Shown one piece after another: positions 52,585 through 60,818 of a DNA stretch of 64,000 nt; within the stretch, counting starts at the first letter, position 1, and every line of letters begins with the position of its first letter. The stretch is from assembly GCF_001314225.1 (NCBI RefSeq), contig NZ_CP012697.1:3658001-3722000 (forward strand). The letters are read 5' to 3'. The notes beneath the pieces are model-generated. The model searched no databases. It worked only from the letters and a program-made list of their open reading frames with translations, and was not told the DNA's origin. The DNA comes from Microbacterium sp. No. 7. GTDB taxonomy: Bacteria > Actinomycetota > Actinomycetes > Actinomycetales > Microbacteriaceae. Position numbers and translations under genes: made by a program.

Positions 52585-52695
52585 CCCTCGCGAGGGTGCT
52601 GGTTATCTCACCGAGGGTGCCTGTTGTCTCGTCGAGGGTGCTTTCGCCAGCTGAGCGAAAGCACCCTCGCGGGAACAACCGGCACCCTCGCGGGG
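52585..52695. repeat. Family C 21-bp-type repeat cluster 3
   Basis: Direct units CTCGCGAGGGTGCTGGTTAT, CACCGAGGGTGCC and CGTCGAGGGTGCTTTCGC are followed by the exact inverse GCGAAAGCACCCTCGCGGG and GGCACCCTCGCGGGG. The stem around CTTTCGCcagctgaGCGAAAG makes a tight hairpin. It occupies most of the gap 52458-52783; the remaining 127 bases before it show no gene. Confidence 0.8.
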
Positions 52696-52783
52696 AGGGG
52701 ATGCGGGAAGGTCATCCTCGCGGCGTATCGGGATACACCCGGCGGGCGACGACGCAGCGCGACCCGGCGGCGAGGCTGGAGGC

Positions 52784-53686
52784 ATGCATACTCCCGCCGT
52801 GGCCGCCACCGGCCTGACCAAGACCTACGGAGACCTCCTCGCCCTCGCGGACGTCGACGTGACGATCGCCCCGGGCGAGGCCGTCGCGATCATGGGCGCC
52901 TCGGGCTCGGGCAAGACGACGCTGCTGCACTGCCTGGCCGCCGTCATCGCCCCCGACGCCGGATCGGTGCGCCTCGCCCGCCCCGGCGCGGAGCCCCTCG
53001 AGCTCGTCGGGCTGAACGAGAACGAGCGGTCGGCGGTGCGCCGCACGCTCGTGGGCTTCGTGTTCCAGGACCACCTGCTGCTGCCCGAGCTGACCGCGGT
53101 CGAGAACGCGGCGCTGCCGCTGCTCGTCACGGGGATGCCGCGGGCCCAGGCCGAGGCGCACGCCGCCGGCTGGCTCGCCGCGCTGGGACTGGCCGGCATG
53201 GAGCAGCGCCGCATCGGCCAGCTGTCGGGCGGCCAGGCGCAGCGCGTGGCGATCGCCCGCGCGCAGGTGACCGGCGCGCCGGTCGTGTTCGCCGACGAGC
53301 CCACGGGGGCCCTCGACACCGCGACGGGCGACGAGGTGATGAGCGCCCTGCTGCAGGCCACGATCGGCCAGGGGCGCAGCCTCGTCGTCGTGACCCACGA
53401 CCCCGAGGTCGCCCGGCGCTGCCACCGCGTGCTGCATATGCGCGACGGCCGCATCCACGCGCCCGGCATCCCCGGAGCAGTCAGCGCACCCGGTACACCC
53501 GGCATCCCCGGCACAGCCGGCGCGCACGCTGCTCTCGGCACACCCGCCGCACCCGGCGTCCCCGGCACAGCCAGCGCACCCAGCGCACCCAGCACACCCG
53601 GCGCACCCGGCATCCCAGCCGCGCACGCTGCTCTCGGCGCACCCGCCGCCGCCGGCGTCCCCGCCGCGGCGGAGGCCCGGCGATGA
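52784..53686 (+). CDS. ABC ATPase of MacB/LolD type with Gly/Pro/Ala-rich tail
   Basis: The 300-residue protein has a complete ATPase in its first 225 residues: Walker A GASGSGKTTLLHCLA, signature LSGGQAQRVAIARAQ, Walker B VVFADEPTGALD. It pairs with the downstream FtsX-like permease (ATGA overlap), the usual layout of MacB-type mechanotransmission or efflux systems. The last 75 residues are a low-complexity collagen-like tail (GIPG, GTPG, GVPG repeats) absent from the family and encoded by repetitive DNA at 53459-53680. Confidence 0.88.
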   Translation: MHTPAVAATGLTKTYGDLLALADVDVTIAPGEAVAIMGASGSGKTTLLHCLAAVIAPDAGSVRLARPGAEPLELVGLNENERSAVRRTLVGFVFQDHLLLPELTAVENAALPLLVTGMPRAQAEAHAAGWLAALGLAGMEQRRIGQLSGGQAQRVAIARAQVTGAPVVFADEPTGALDTATGDEVMSALLQATIGQGRSLVVVTHDPEVARRCHRVLHMRDGRIHAPGIPGAVSAPGTPGIPGTAGAHAALGTPAAPGVPGTASAPSAPSTPGAPGIPAAHAALGAPAAAGVPAAAEARR

Positions 53687-55050
53687 CCGCGGTGGCGCTG
53701 CCCGTGCCGCCGGCCGCGACCGCGGCATCCGTGTCTCCCGTGCATCGCGTGCTGACGCTCACGGCGCTGCTCGCGCGCCCCTCGCGGCAGGGGCGCGCCG
53801 CGATCGTGCTGCCCGTCGTCGCCTTCGCCGTCACGACGGCGCTGCTGCTCGTCGTCGCGGGCGGCACGCGCATGTTCCTCACGACCGCGAGCGGCGAGTT
53901 CGGCGAGCTGTACGTGTGGCTGAGCCTGCTCGCCCTCACGCTGCTCGCGGTGCCCGTCGCGACCCTCGGCGCCGCGGCGGCGCGCCTGTCGAGCCGGCGC
54001 CGCGGCGACCGGCTGGCCACACTGCGGCTGCTCGGCGCGACGAGCGCCGAGGTCTCGACGATGACGGTCATCGAGGCGTCGGCGACCGCCCTGGCGGGCG
54101 CGATCGCGGGCGTCGGCCTCTACGGCCTCGTGCTGCCCCTCGTCGGGCTGCTGCCGTTCTTCGGCGGACCCGTGGGCGTCGACGCCGTGTGGGCCGGCTG
54201 GCCGCTCGTCGCCCTCGCCGTCGGCGCCGTCACGCTGCTCGCGACGGCGAGCGCGGCCGTGGGGCTGCGTCGCGTGCGCCTCACCCCGCTGGGCGTGCGG
54301 CGCCGCACCGACGCTCCCCCGCGACGGCTCGCGCTGATCGTCGTCGGCGCCGTGCTGCTGGCCGTCGTGGCGCTGCTCGTGGCGAACCCGTCCGCGCTCA
54401 TGCAGCTGCTCGGGCCCGGCATCCTGCTGGGCCTGTTCGCGGCCGCGATGCTCGTGATCAACCTCATCGGCGCGCCCCTCGTCGCGGCGCGGGGCCGGCG
54501 CATCGCCCGGCGCGCCGACACGCCCGCGAAGCTCATCGCGGGCCGCGAGCTCGCCGCGAACGCGGCGACGGCGTGGCGGCGGGTGTCGGGCATCGCGGCG
54601 ATCGCCTTCACGGCCGTGGTCGGCGGCGCGGGCGCGAGCATCGCCGACCTGGCGGGCGACGAGGCGGGCACGATCTTCGCCGACATCCGCACGGGCGTGC
54701 TCGTGACCCTCGGCGCCGGGTTCGTGCTGCTCGCATGCTCCGTCGGGGTGACGCAGGCGGCGTCCGTGCTCGAGGACCGCGACCTCATCGTCGCGCTCGA
54801 CCGCCTCGGCGTGCCCGAGGCAGAGGTGCGGCGCGCGCGCCGGATGACCGTGACCGTGCCGCTGCGCTGGGCCGCCGTGGGCGGCGCGGCCGTCGGCGCC
54901 GTGCTCGCCTTCCCCATCGTCGGGTTCTCGGTGCTCGTCGCGCCGCTGCCGATCGCGATCGTCGCCCTCACGTTCGTGGCGGGCTTCGGCCTCGTGCTCG
55001 CGGCCCTGGCATCCACCCGTCCCCTGCTGTCGGCCGTGCGGCGCGGGTGA
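53683..55050 (+). CDS. FtsX-like ABC permease
   Basis: The 455-residue protein has about eight to ten membrane segments and two FtsX-type regions: RRRGDRLATLRLLGATSAEV after the third segment and DRDLIVALDRLGVPEAEVRR near the C-terminus. It forms a membrane complex with the ATPase above. Role may be antimicrobial-peptide resistance, lipid or cell-wall related transport; no two-component system adjoins it. Confidence 0.83.
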   Translation: MTAVALPVPPAATAASVSPVHRVLTLTALLARPSRQGRAAIVLPVVAFAVTTALLLVVAGGTRMFLTTASGEFGELYVWLSLLALTLLAVPVATLGAAAARLSSRRRGDRLATLRLLGATSAEVSTMTVIEASATALAGAIAGVGLYGLVLPLVGLLPFFGGPVGVDAVWAGWPLVALAVGAVTLLATASAAVGLRRVRLTPLGVRRRTDAPPRRLALIVVGAVLLAVVALLVANPSALMQLLGPGILLGLFAAAMLVINLIGAPLVAARGRRIARRADTPAKLIAGRELAANAATAWRRVSGIAAIAFTAVVGGAGASIADLAGDEAGTIFADIRTGVLVTLGAGFVLLACSVGVTQAASVLEDRDLIVALDRLGVPEAEVRRARRMTVTVPLRWAAVGGAAVGAVLAFPIVGFSVLVAPLPIAIVALTFVAGFGLVLAALASTRPLLSAVRRG

Positions 55051-55082
55051 CCGCGCGGCACGTGCCAGACCCGGCTGCTGCT

Positions 55083-55157
55083 GTTCACGATTCAGGAAGA
55101 ATGCCCGGCCCGGCCGCTCACGCCCCGCATCCGGCCCGTTCTTCCTGAGTCGTGAAC
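55083..55157. repeat. Family B inverted repeat, pair 4
   Basis: GTTCACGATTCAGGA (55083-55097) pairs with TCCTGAGTCGTGAAC (55143-55157), spanning 75 bp. It lies between two plus-strand genes. Both arms carry the same C/G variant, a compensatory change that keeps the stem. Confidence 0.75.
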
Positions 55158-55194
55158 GGCACATGCCCCGGAAACACAGGCCGCACGTGCTTGG

Positions 55195-57495
55195 ATGGGC
55201 GGCATGAGACGGTGGCTGGCCCGGGTCGCGAACGCGCCGGGCACGTCGTCGCTGCGCCGCTTCGAGAGGGATGCCGCCGCCGCGGCCGCCCACGCCGACC
55301 GTGCCGCGGCGCGGGACGACGCCGATCTCGCCGCCGCCGCGCGGGCCGCCGCGCGGACCGCGCCCGGCTCCCCCGAGCTGCTCGCCCTGCTGCGCGAGGC
55401 CGCGACCCGCGCGATCGGGCAGCGCCCGTTCGACGGGCAGCTCGCCGCGGCATCCGCCCTGGTGAGCGGTCACGCCGTCGAGCTCGACACGGGCGAGGGC
55501 AAGACGCTCGCGGGCGCCCTCGCGGCGGCGGGCCTCGCGCTCGCCGGCCGCCGCGTGCACGTGCTCTCGGTGAACGACTATCTCGCCGAGCGCGACGCGA
55601 CCTGGATGGGTCCGCTCTTCGCACTGCTGGGGCTCACCCCTGCCTGGATCGGCCAGCGCACGTCGGCGGACGACCGTCGTCGCGCCTACCTCGCCGACGT
55701 CGTCTACGCGCCCGTCAGCGAGGTCGGCTACGACGTGCTGCGCGACCGCTTCGTCACCGGAGCAGCCGACGCCGTGCGCCCCGTGCTCGACGCCGCGATC
55801 GTCGACGAGGCCGACGCCGTCATGATCGACGAGGCGATGTCGCCCCTCGTGCTCGCGGGCTCGTCGGACGACGAGGCCGACGACGTCACCGACGCCGACG
55901 CGCTCGTGCGCGCACTGGATGCCGGCGTGCACTTCGCCGTCGACGACGATCGCGCGACCGTCTCGCTCACCGATGCGGGGCTCGATCTGCTGGAGCGCCG
56001 GCTCGGCGGCGTGAACCTCTTCGACGAGGCGCACGCGCCGCTGCTCACGCGCGTCAACCTCGCGCTGCACGCGCACGTGCTCGTCGCGCGCGACGTGGAC
56101 TATCTCGTGGACGACGACGGCATCCGGCTGATCAACACGGCGCGCGGCCGCGTCGCGCACCTGCAGCGCTGGCCCGACGGCCTGCACGCCGCCGTCGAGG
56201 CGAAGGAGGGCGTCGCGGTGTCGTCACCGGGTCGGGTGCTCGACACGCTCACGGTGCACGACCTGCTGCGCCGCTACGCGACGCTGTCGGGCATGAGCGG
56301 CACGGTGCTGGCGGTCGCCGCGGAGCTCGCGGAGTTCTACGAGCTGCCCGCCGGGCGCATCGAGCGGCGGCTGCCGAACCGGCGCGTGGACCACCCGGAT
56401 CGGGTGTTCCCGGATGCCGGAAGCCGCGAGCGCGCGGTCGTCGAGGCCGTGCGGGCGCGGCACGAGGCGGGCCGCCCCGTGCTCGTGGGCACGCAGAGCG
56501 TCGCCGAGTCGGAGCGGCTGGGCGCCGTGCTCGCGGAGGCGGGCGTCTCGGCGCGCGTGCTCAACGCCCGCAACGACGCGCAGGAGGCGGCGGTGATCGC
56601 CCGTGCGGGCGAGCCGGGCGCCGTCACGATCTCGACGCAGCTGTCGGGCCGGGGCACCGACATCCGGCTCGGCGGTCCCGACGAGGCCGCCCGCGACGCG
56701 GCGGCGGATGCCGGGGGCCTGGCCGTGATCGCGGTGGGACGCTATCCGTCGCAGCGCCTCGACGCGCAGCTGCGCGGCCGCGCGGGTCGGCAGGGCGATC
56801 CGGGCGAGACGCTCACGCTGGTGGCCGCGACCGACGAGCTCGTGCGGACGCACACGCCGCCGCACCTGCTGCCCCGGCTGCACGCGGCCGTGGCAGGGCA
56901 CGGCGCTGCGGCGGGGCACGGTGCCGCGGCGGGGCACGGTGCCCTGTTGGGGCGCAGGACGGCAGGCGCCCGCACGGACGCCGCGGTGCGCGTCGTCGAC
57001 CAGGCGCAGCGCATCGCCGAGGGGGCCCGGCGCGACCGGCATCGCGCCACGTGGGCGTACTCGCGCGCGATCGCGCGGCAGCGCGACACCGTGCTCGCGC
57101 ACCGCGACGAGGTGCTGCGCGGGGAGGTCGACGGCGCTCGGCTCGGGATGCCTGCATCCGCCGCCGCGCGCGACGTCGTGCTGTGGTGCCTCGACGAGCA
57201 GTGGTGCGAGCATCTCGCGCACCTGAGCGCCGTGCGCGACGGCATCCATCTGCAGGCCCTCGCCGGACTGAACCCGGCCGACGAGTTCCACCGCATCGCG
57301 CTGCGCGCCTTCGCGGGCTTCTTCGACGAGGCCTATGCGCGCGCCGCGGCGCTGCTGGCCGCGCCGACCGCGCTGCGCCGCCCCTCGGCGACGTGGACGT
57401 ACATGATCAGCGACAACCCGCTCGGCACCCCCATGGACCGCGCGGTCCGCACCGCCGGCCGCTGGGTGCGCACGCACGTGTACGGGCTGGAGTGA
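55195..57495 (+). CDS. secA2: Accessory SecA-type preprotein translocase ATPase (SecA2-like)
   Basis: The 766-residue DEAD-type motor has Walker A DTGEGKTLAG, DEADAVMIDEA, SGRGTDIRLGG and GRAGRQGDPGET, and NDYLAERDATWMGPL in place of the usual SecA NDYLAKRD. It lacks the C-terminal zinc-binding tail and is shorter than housekeeping SecA (about 840-950), as in accessory SecA2 proteins that export a subset of substrates. An insertion of repeated AAGHGA occurs near residues 566-582. No SecY2 or accessory Sec genes adjoin. ATG at 55195 or 55204 may be the start. Flanked on both sides by family B palindromes. Confidence 0.85.
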   Translation: MGGMRRWLARVANAPGTSSLRRFERDAAAAAAHADRAAARDDADLAAAARAAARTAPGSPELLALLREAATRAIGQRPFDGQLAAASALVSGHAVELDTGEGKTLAGALAAAGLALAGRRVHVLSVNDYLAERDATWMGPLFALLGLTPAWIGQRTSADDRRRAYLADVVYAPVSEVGYDVLRDRFVTGAADAVRPVLDAAIVDEADAVMIDEAMSPLVLAGSSDDEADDVTDADALVRALDAGVHFAVDDDRATVSLTDAGLDLLERRLGGVNLFDEAHAPLLTRVNLALHAHVLVARDVDYLVDDDGIRLINTARGRVAHLQRWPDGLHAAVEAKEGVAVSSPGRVLDTLTVHDLLRRYATLSGMSGTVLAVAAELAEFYELPAGRIERRLPNRRVDHPDRVFPDAGSRERAVVEAVRARHEAGRPVLVGTQSVAESERLGAVLAEAGVSARVLNARNDAQEAAVIARAGEPGAVTISTQLSGRGTDIRLGGPDEAARDAAADAGGLAVIAVGRYPSQRLDAQLRGRAGRQGDPGETLTLVAATDELVRTHTPPHLLPRLHAAVAGHGAAAGHGAAAGHGALLGRRTAGARTDAAVRVVDQAQRIAEGARRDRHRATWAYSRAIARQRDTVLAHRDEVLRGEVDGARLGMPASAAARDVVLWCLDEQWCEHLAHLSAVRDGIHLQALAGLNPADEFHRIALRAFAGFFDEAYARAAALLAAPTALRRPSATWTYMISDNPLGTPMDRAVRTAGRWVRTHVYGLE

Positions 57496-57516
57496 GGCAT
57501 CCGCCCCCCCGACCCC

Positions 57517-57592
57517 GTGCACGACTCAGGAAGAAACCCCGGTGCCGGCCGCGCACGGCCCGCACCGGGGGCATTCTTCCTGAGTTGTGAAC
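57517..57592. repeat. Family B inverted repeat, pair 5
   Basis: GTGCACGACTCAGGA (57517-57531) pairs with TCCTGAGTTGTGAAC (57578-57592), 76 bp in all, in the gap between the convergent secA2 and mauF-like genes. A terminator role for both is likely. Confidence 0.75.
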
Positions 57593-57603
57593 GGCAGCGC
57601 GCC

Positions 57604-58464
57604 TCAGACGGCGAGGGCCGCGGCGGCGAAGGCGGCGAGGCCCACGAGGCCGGCGCCCGTGATCGCCTGCACGCGGCGGTCGACGAGGCACATCGCCGAG
57701 AGGAAGCCCGGCATCGTGCCGCCGGCGCGCGTGTGCACGATCGCCGCGAGGCTCGGCAGGCAGCGGCCGAGCGAGACGACGGTGAACAGCACGGCGCCCA
57801 GCACGGGATCGCCCGCGAGCACGAGCCCGAGCACCAGCAGGTAGTAGGCGCTCGAGCGGATGAAGATGACGAAGCCGGGGCCGATCATCGTGCCGAACAG
57901 GAACGACACCCGGTTCGGCGCCATCGTGCGGCGCAGGTGCCGCGGCAGCTGCCGGCGCCGCATCGGCGTGGGCATGCGCAGCGCGCCGAGCTCGTGCAGC
58001 CCGTAGAGCAGCGCGGCGACGGCCCAGATGCCGAGCGCCCAGCCGACGCCGACGACCCCGCCGACGAGCAGGCCGAGCGCGCCGAGGATCGCGCCGGTGG
58101 GCGCGCCCGTGAGGATCGACCCGAAGGCGTGCCAGGCCAGGCGGCGGGCCGGCGTCGACGAGCCCGGGCGGTCGGGCTGCTTGGGCGCCGCGACGACGCC
58201 CGCGACCGACATGCCGCACGTCGACCAGTTCGCCGCGATCGCGGTGAGCAGGCCCGCGCCGACGACCGCGGCGGTCATGGCGGTGGATGCCGCGGGTGCG
58301 GCGACCAGGGCGGCGCCCGCGCCGACGACGGCGGCGCTCACGGGCAGCAGGGCGCGCGCCCGGCCGGGCACCGCCTCGGCGACGGTCGGGCGGAGCTGGG
58401 GCAGGTCGGCGTCCAGCACGGGGTGCGACAGGCTCTCCCGCAGCGGTGCGTCGATCGTTGTCAT
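57604..58464 (-). CDS. MauF-like integral membrane protein
   Basis: The 286-residue protein has about seven membrane segments, no signal peptide, and conspicuous NWSTCGMSVAG (with an isolated Cys) and IGPGFVIFIRSSAYYLL. Size, topology and place in a mau-type cluster match MauF, a membrane protein needed for methylamine dehydrogenase production in proteobacteria. Direct family assignment from the residues is not certain. It is the last gene of the cluster, 44 bases after the second cupredoxin, with GGAGG before the ATG. Confidence 0.55.
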   Translation of the reverse strand: MTTIDAPLRESLSHPVLDADLPQLRPTVAEAVPGRARALLPVSAAVVGAGAALVAAPAASTAMTAAVVGAGLLTAIAANWSTCGMSVAGVVAAPKQPDRPGSSTPARRLAWHAFGSILTGAPTGAILGALGLLVGGVVGVGWALGIWAVAALLYGLHELGALRMPTPMRRRQLPRHLRRTMAPNRVSFLFGTMIGPGFVIFIRSSAYYLLVLGLVLAGDPVLGAVLFTVVSLGRCLPSLAAIVHTRAGGTMPGFLSAMCLVDRRVQAITGAGLVGLAAFAAAALAV

Positions 58465-58508
58465 GGGATTCCTCCATTCACGGGGCCGCGGTCGGAGCCG
58501 CGGCGGGA

Positions 58509-58829
58509 TCATTCCGAGACGACGACGGTCCCGGTCATATAGGGGTGCACGGAGCACGCGTACGGATACGTGCCCGGCTCGGTGAAGGTGACGTCGTACG
58601 TGCCCTCCCCGACGATGTCGCTGTCGAACGAGGCGTCGTCGGCCTCGACGTGGTGGTAGAGGCCCTCGTCGTCGAACCGCCACCGCACGGTGTCGCCGAC
58701 CCTGACGGTCACCTCCTGGGGCGTGAACCGCAGGTCGCGGATGCCGACCTCGACGACCGCGCCCGCGCAGCCGGCCAGCACGGCCGGCGCGAGCAGCAGG
58801 GTCAGGGCGGCCACGCGACGCACCGTCAT
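58509..58829 (-). CDS. Amicyanin-like cupredoxin lipoprotein 2
   Basis: The 106-residue precursor has lipobox VLAGC (Cys21). Type 1 copper ligands are visible as His59 in YHHVEAD and Cys92, His95, Met98 in CSVHPYM, the amicyanin spacing. It is more divergent than its neighbour, with which it shares an ATGA overlap. It may carry electrons from the amine dehydrogenase or between the first amicyanin and the multicopper oxidase. Confidence 0.8.
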   Translation of the reverse strand: MTVRRVAALTLLLAPAVLAGCAGAVVEVGIRDLRFTPQEVTVRVGDTVRWRFDDEGLYHHVEADDASFDSDIVGEGTYDVTFTEPGTYPYACSVHPYMTGTVVVSE

Positions 58830-59170
58830 CCCTCGACGGTGACGGTGCCGACCATCATGGGGTGCGGCGTGCAGTGGTAGCCGAACTCGCCCGCCTCGTC
58901 GAAGGTGTAGGTGTAGCTGCCCTCGGTGAGCAGCTCGCTCTGCAGCACGCCCTCCAGCGGACCGTCGCCCGCGACGTCGTGCGGCATGCCGCCGTCGTCG
59001 AAGACCCACTCGACCGTGTCGCCGGGCTTCACCGTGATGTCGGCGGGCTGGTACGACATGTCGGTGACCATCACCGTCACCGCGGGCTCGGGTGCGGCGT
59101 CGCTGCACCCGGCGAGCACGACGACGGCGGCGGCGAGCGCGACGGGGACGACGAGAGTGCGGAGCTTCAT
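58826..59170 (-). CDS. mauC: Amicyanin-like cupredoxin lipoprotein 1 (MauC)
   Basis: The 114-residue precursor has lipobox VLAGC (Cys22) and a cupredoxin domain with copper ligands His64 (MPHDV), Cys100, His103 and Met106 in YHCTPHPMMVGTV. Proteobacterial amicyanin has MPHNV and YHCTPHPFMRGKV, a very close match, so this is an amicyanin. Amicyanin accepts electrons from methylamine dehydrogenase. Here it is lipid-anchored, as fits a cell without an outer membrane. Confidence 0.87.
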   Translation of the reverse strand: MKLRTLVVPVALAAAVVVLAGCSDAAPEPAVTVMVTDMSYQPADITVKPGDTVEWVFDDGGMPHDVAGDGPLEGVLQSELLTEGSYTYTFDEAGEFGYHCTPHPMMVGTVTVEG

Positions 59171-59183
59171 GGATGGCGTCCTT

Positions 59184-60818
59184 TCACCGGATGTACCGCA
59201 GGTTCGCGGTCATCCCTGCTTCGAAGTGGTAGGAGTTGTGGCAGTGGAACATCCACTCGCCCGGGTTGTCGGCGTCGAACTCGATCGCGAGCTCGGTGCC
59301 GGGCAGCACGTTGACGGTGTCGCGGCGCAGCCCGCCGTAGTCGGGCACGGCGAACGTGTGACCGTGCGTGTGCATGGGATGCCACATGTCGGTCGCGTTC
59401 GTCATGGTGATGCGCACGCGCTCGCCCTGCTTCATGACGAGCCGTCCCGCGTCGTCGCCGGCCATGCCCCACGCGTACCGGTCGCCGGCCTGGATCAGCT
59501 CGACGCGGTAGTCGCGGTCGGGCGCCCGGTCGTCGAGCACCACGGATGCCGCGGGCCGCAGCTCGCTCTCCATGACGAGGCGCCGGCCGTGCTCGGGCAG
59601 CGACGCGGGCAGCGGTCCCGAGAGCGGCACGGAGTCGGCCGTGCGCAGCACGGTGGCGGCGTGCCCCTCGCGTCCCTCGACGGCGGCGACGATCGGCCAC
59701 GCGCCCGACTGCACGGTGAGGAGCACGTCGACGCGCTGCGCCATGCCGAGGATGACGGTGTCGGCGGTCTGCGGCGTGACGTCGAAGCCGTCGACCGCGA
59801 CGATCGTGAGCTCGTGCCCCGCGACCGCGAACCGGTAGGGGGTCTCGGCGGCGGCGTTGATGACGCGCAGCCGCAGCCGCTGGCCCGCGACGGCCTCGAC
59901 CGGCAGCGGGTCCTCGGGCGGCCGTCCGTTGACGAGGTGCAGCGGGTAGGCGATGTGCTGGGTCATGCCGCCCAGGGGCGCGGAGTCGCCGTGCCCCTGG
60001 GCGACGAGGCGCATCGCCGCGGCGAGCTCGCCGTCGGGGACGCCCGGCGCCGCCGACGGCGAGGCCGAGGCGCCGCCGTGCCCGCCGTGCCCGCCGCCGA
60101 GGGCGGGGTTGAGGGCGAGCAGCACGGCGTCGGGCGTCACGCCGAGCCCGTCGACCCAGTCGTCGAGCACGAGCACGGCGTCGGCGTCGGCCCCCGTCGC
60201 GTCGGCGGGGTCTTCGACGATCAGGGCGCCGAACAGCCCGCGGTCGGCCTGCAGGCCGCTGTGCGAGTGGTACCAGTGCGTGCCCGGGTCGGGCGCGATG
60301 AAGTCGTAGTCGAACGCGGGCCCGCCCGGTGCGATGGGCGCCTGCGTGGCCGGGGCCGCGCCGTCCATGTCGTTGCGGATGCGGATGCCGTGCCAGTGCA
60401 CCGTGGTGTCCTCGGGCAGGCCGTTGGTGACGGCGACCTTGACGCGGTCGCCCTTGCCGAGCCGCAGCTCGGGCGCGACGGCGTTGCCGCCGAACGCCCA
60501 CGTGTGCACCTGCCGGCCGCCGAGGTCGACGAGCGCGGGGGCGGCCGCGAGCGCGAACGTCGCGGTGCGGCCGCTCGCGGCCCGCGCGGCCTCGGCGGCG
60601 GCGACCTCGGGGTCGGTCGCCAGGATGTAGTCGTGCCCGGAGCCGGCCGCCTGCGCCGCACCGCCGGCCGCGCCGCTCGCCGAGGCGCAGCCGCTCAGCC
60701 CCAGCGTGCCGAGGCCGAGCGCGCCGAGCCCCACGGCGCCGGCTCCCACGGCGCCGAGCCGCAGGAATCCGCGCCGACCGAGGGTGCGTGCCGGCAGGCC
60801 GGCTCCGGGCCGGCTCAT
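59184..60818 (-). CDS. Tat-exported multicopper oxidase lipoprotein in the mau cluster
   Basis: The 544-residue protein has a Tat signal GRRGFLRLG (Arg15-Arg16) joined to a lipobox LGLSGC (Cys44). Three cupredoxin domains carry all copper sites: VHWHGIRIR, GTHWYHSHSG, MWHPMHTHGHTF and WMFHCHNSYHFEAGM, the last giving the type 1 Cys with a Met axial ligand. It would oxidise a substrate or protein partner and reduce O2 to water. The ATG overlaps the mauB stop by 4 bases, so it is a true member of the operon. A Gly/His stretch (GGGHGGHGG) sits between domains 1 and 2. Confidence 0.92.
   Translation of the reverse strand: MSRPGAGLPARTLGRRGFLRLGAVGAGAVGLGALGLGTLGLSGCASASGAAGGAAQAAGSGHDYILATDPEVAAAEAARAASGRTATFALAAAPALVDLGGRQVHTWAFGGNAVAPELRLGKGDRVKVAVTNGLPEDTTVHWHGIRIRNDMDGAAPATQAPIAPGGPAFDYDFIAPDPGTHWYHSHSGLQADRGLFGALIVEDPADATGADADAVLVLDDWVDGLGVTPDAVLLALNPALGGGHGGHGGASASPSAAPGVPDGELAAAMRLVAQGHGDSAPLGGMTQHIAYPLHLVNGRPPEDPLPVEAVAGQRLRLRVINAAAETPYRFAVAGHELTIVAVDGFDVTPQTADTVILGMAQRVDVLLTVQSGAWPIVAAVEGREGHAATVLRTADSVPLSGPLPASLPEHGRRLVMESELRPAASVVLDDRAPDRDYRVELIQAGDRYAWGMAGDDAGRLVMKQGERVRITMTNATDMWHPMHTHGHTFAVPDYGGLRRDTVNVLPGTELAIEFDADNPGEWMFHCHNSYHFEAGMTANLRYIR

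Noticed and set aside
52825..56187. A 1120-codon minus-strand open frame opposite the ABC genes and secA2
   Set aside because: Low-complexity Arg/Gly/His-rich reading without family motifs; the plus-strand genes explain the region with ATGA coupling and conserved motifs.
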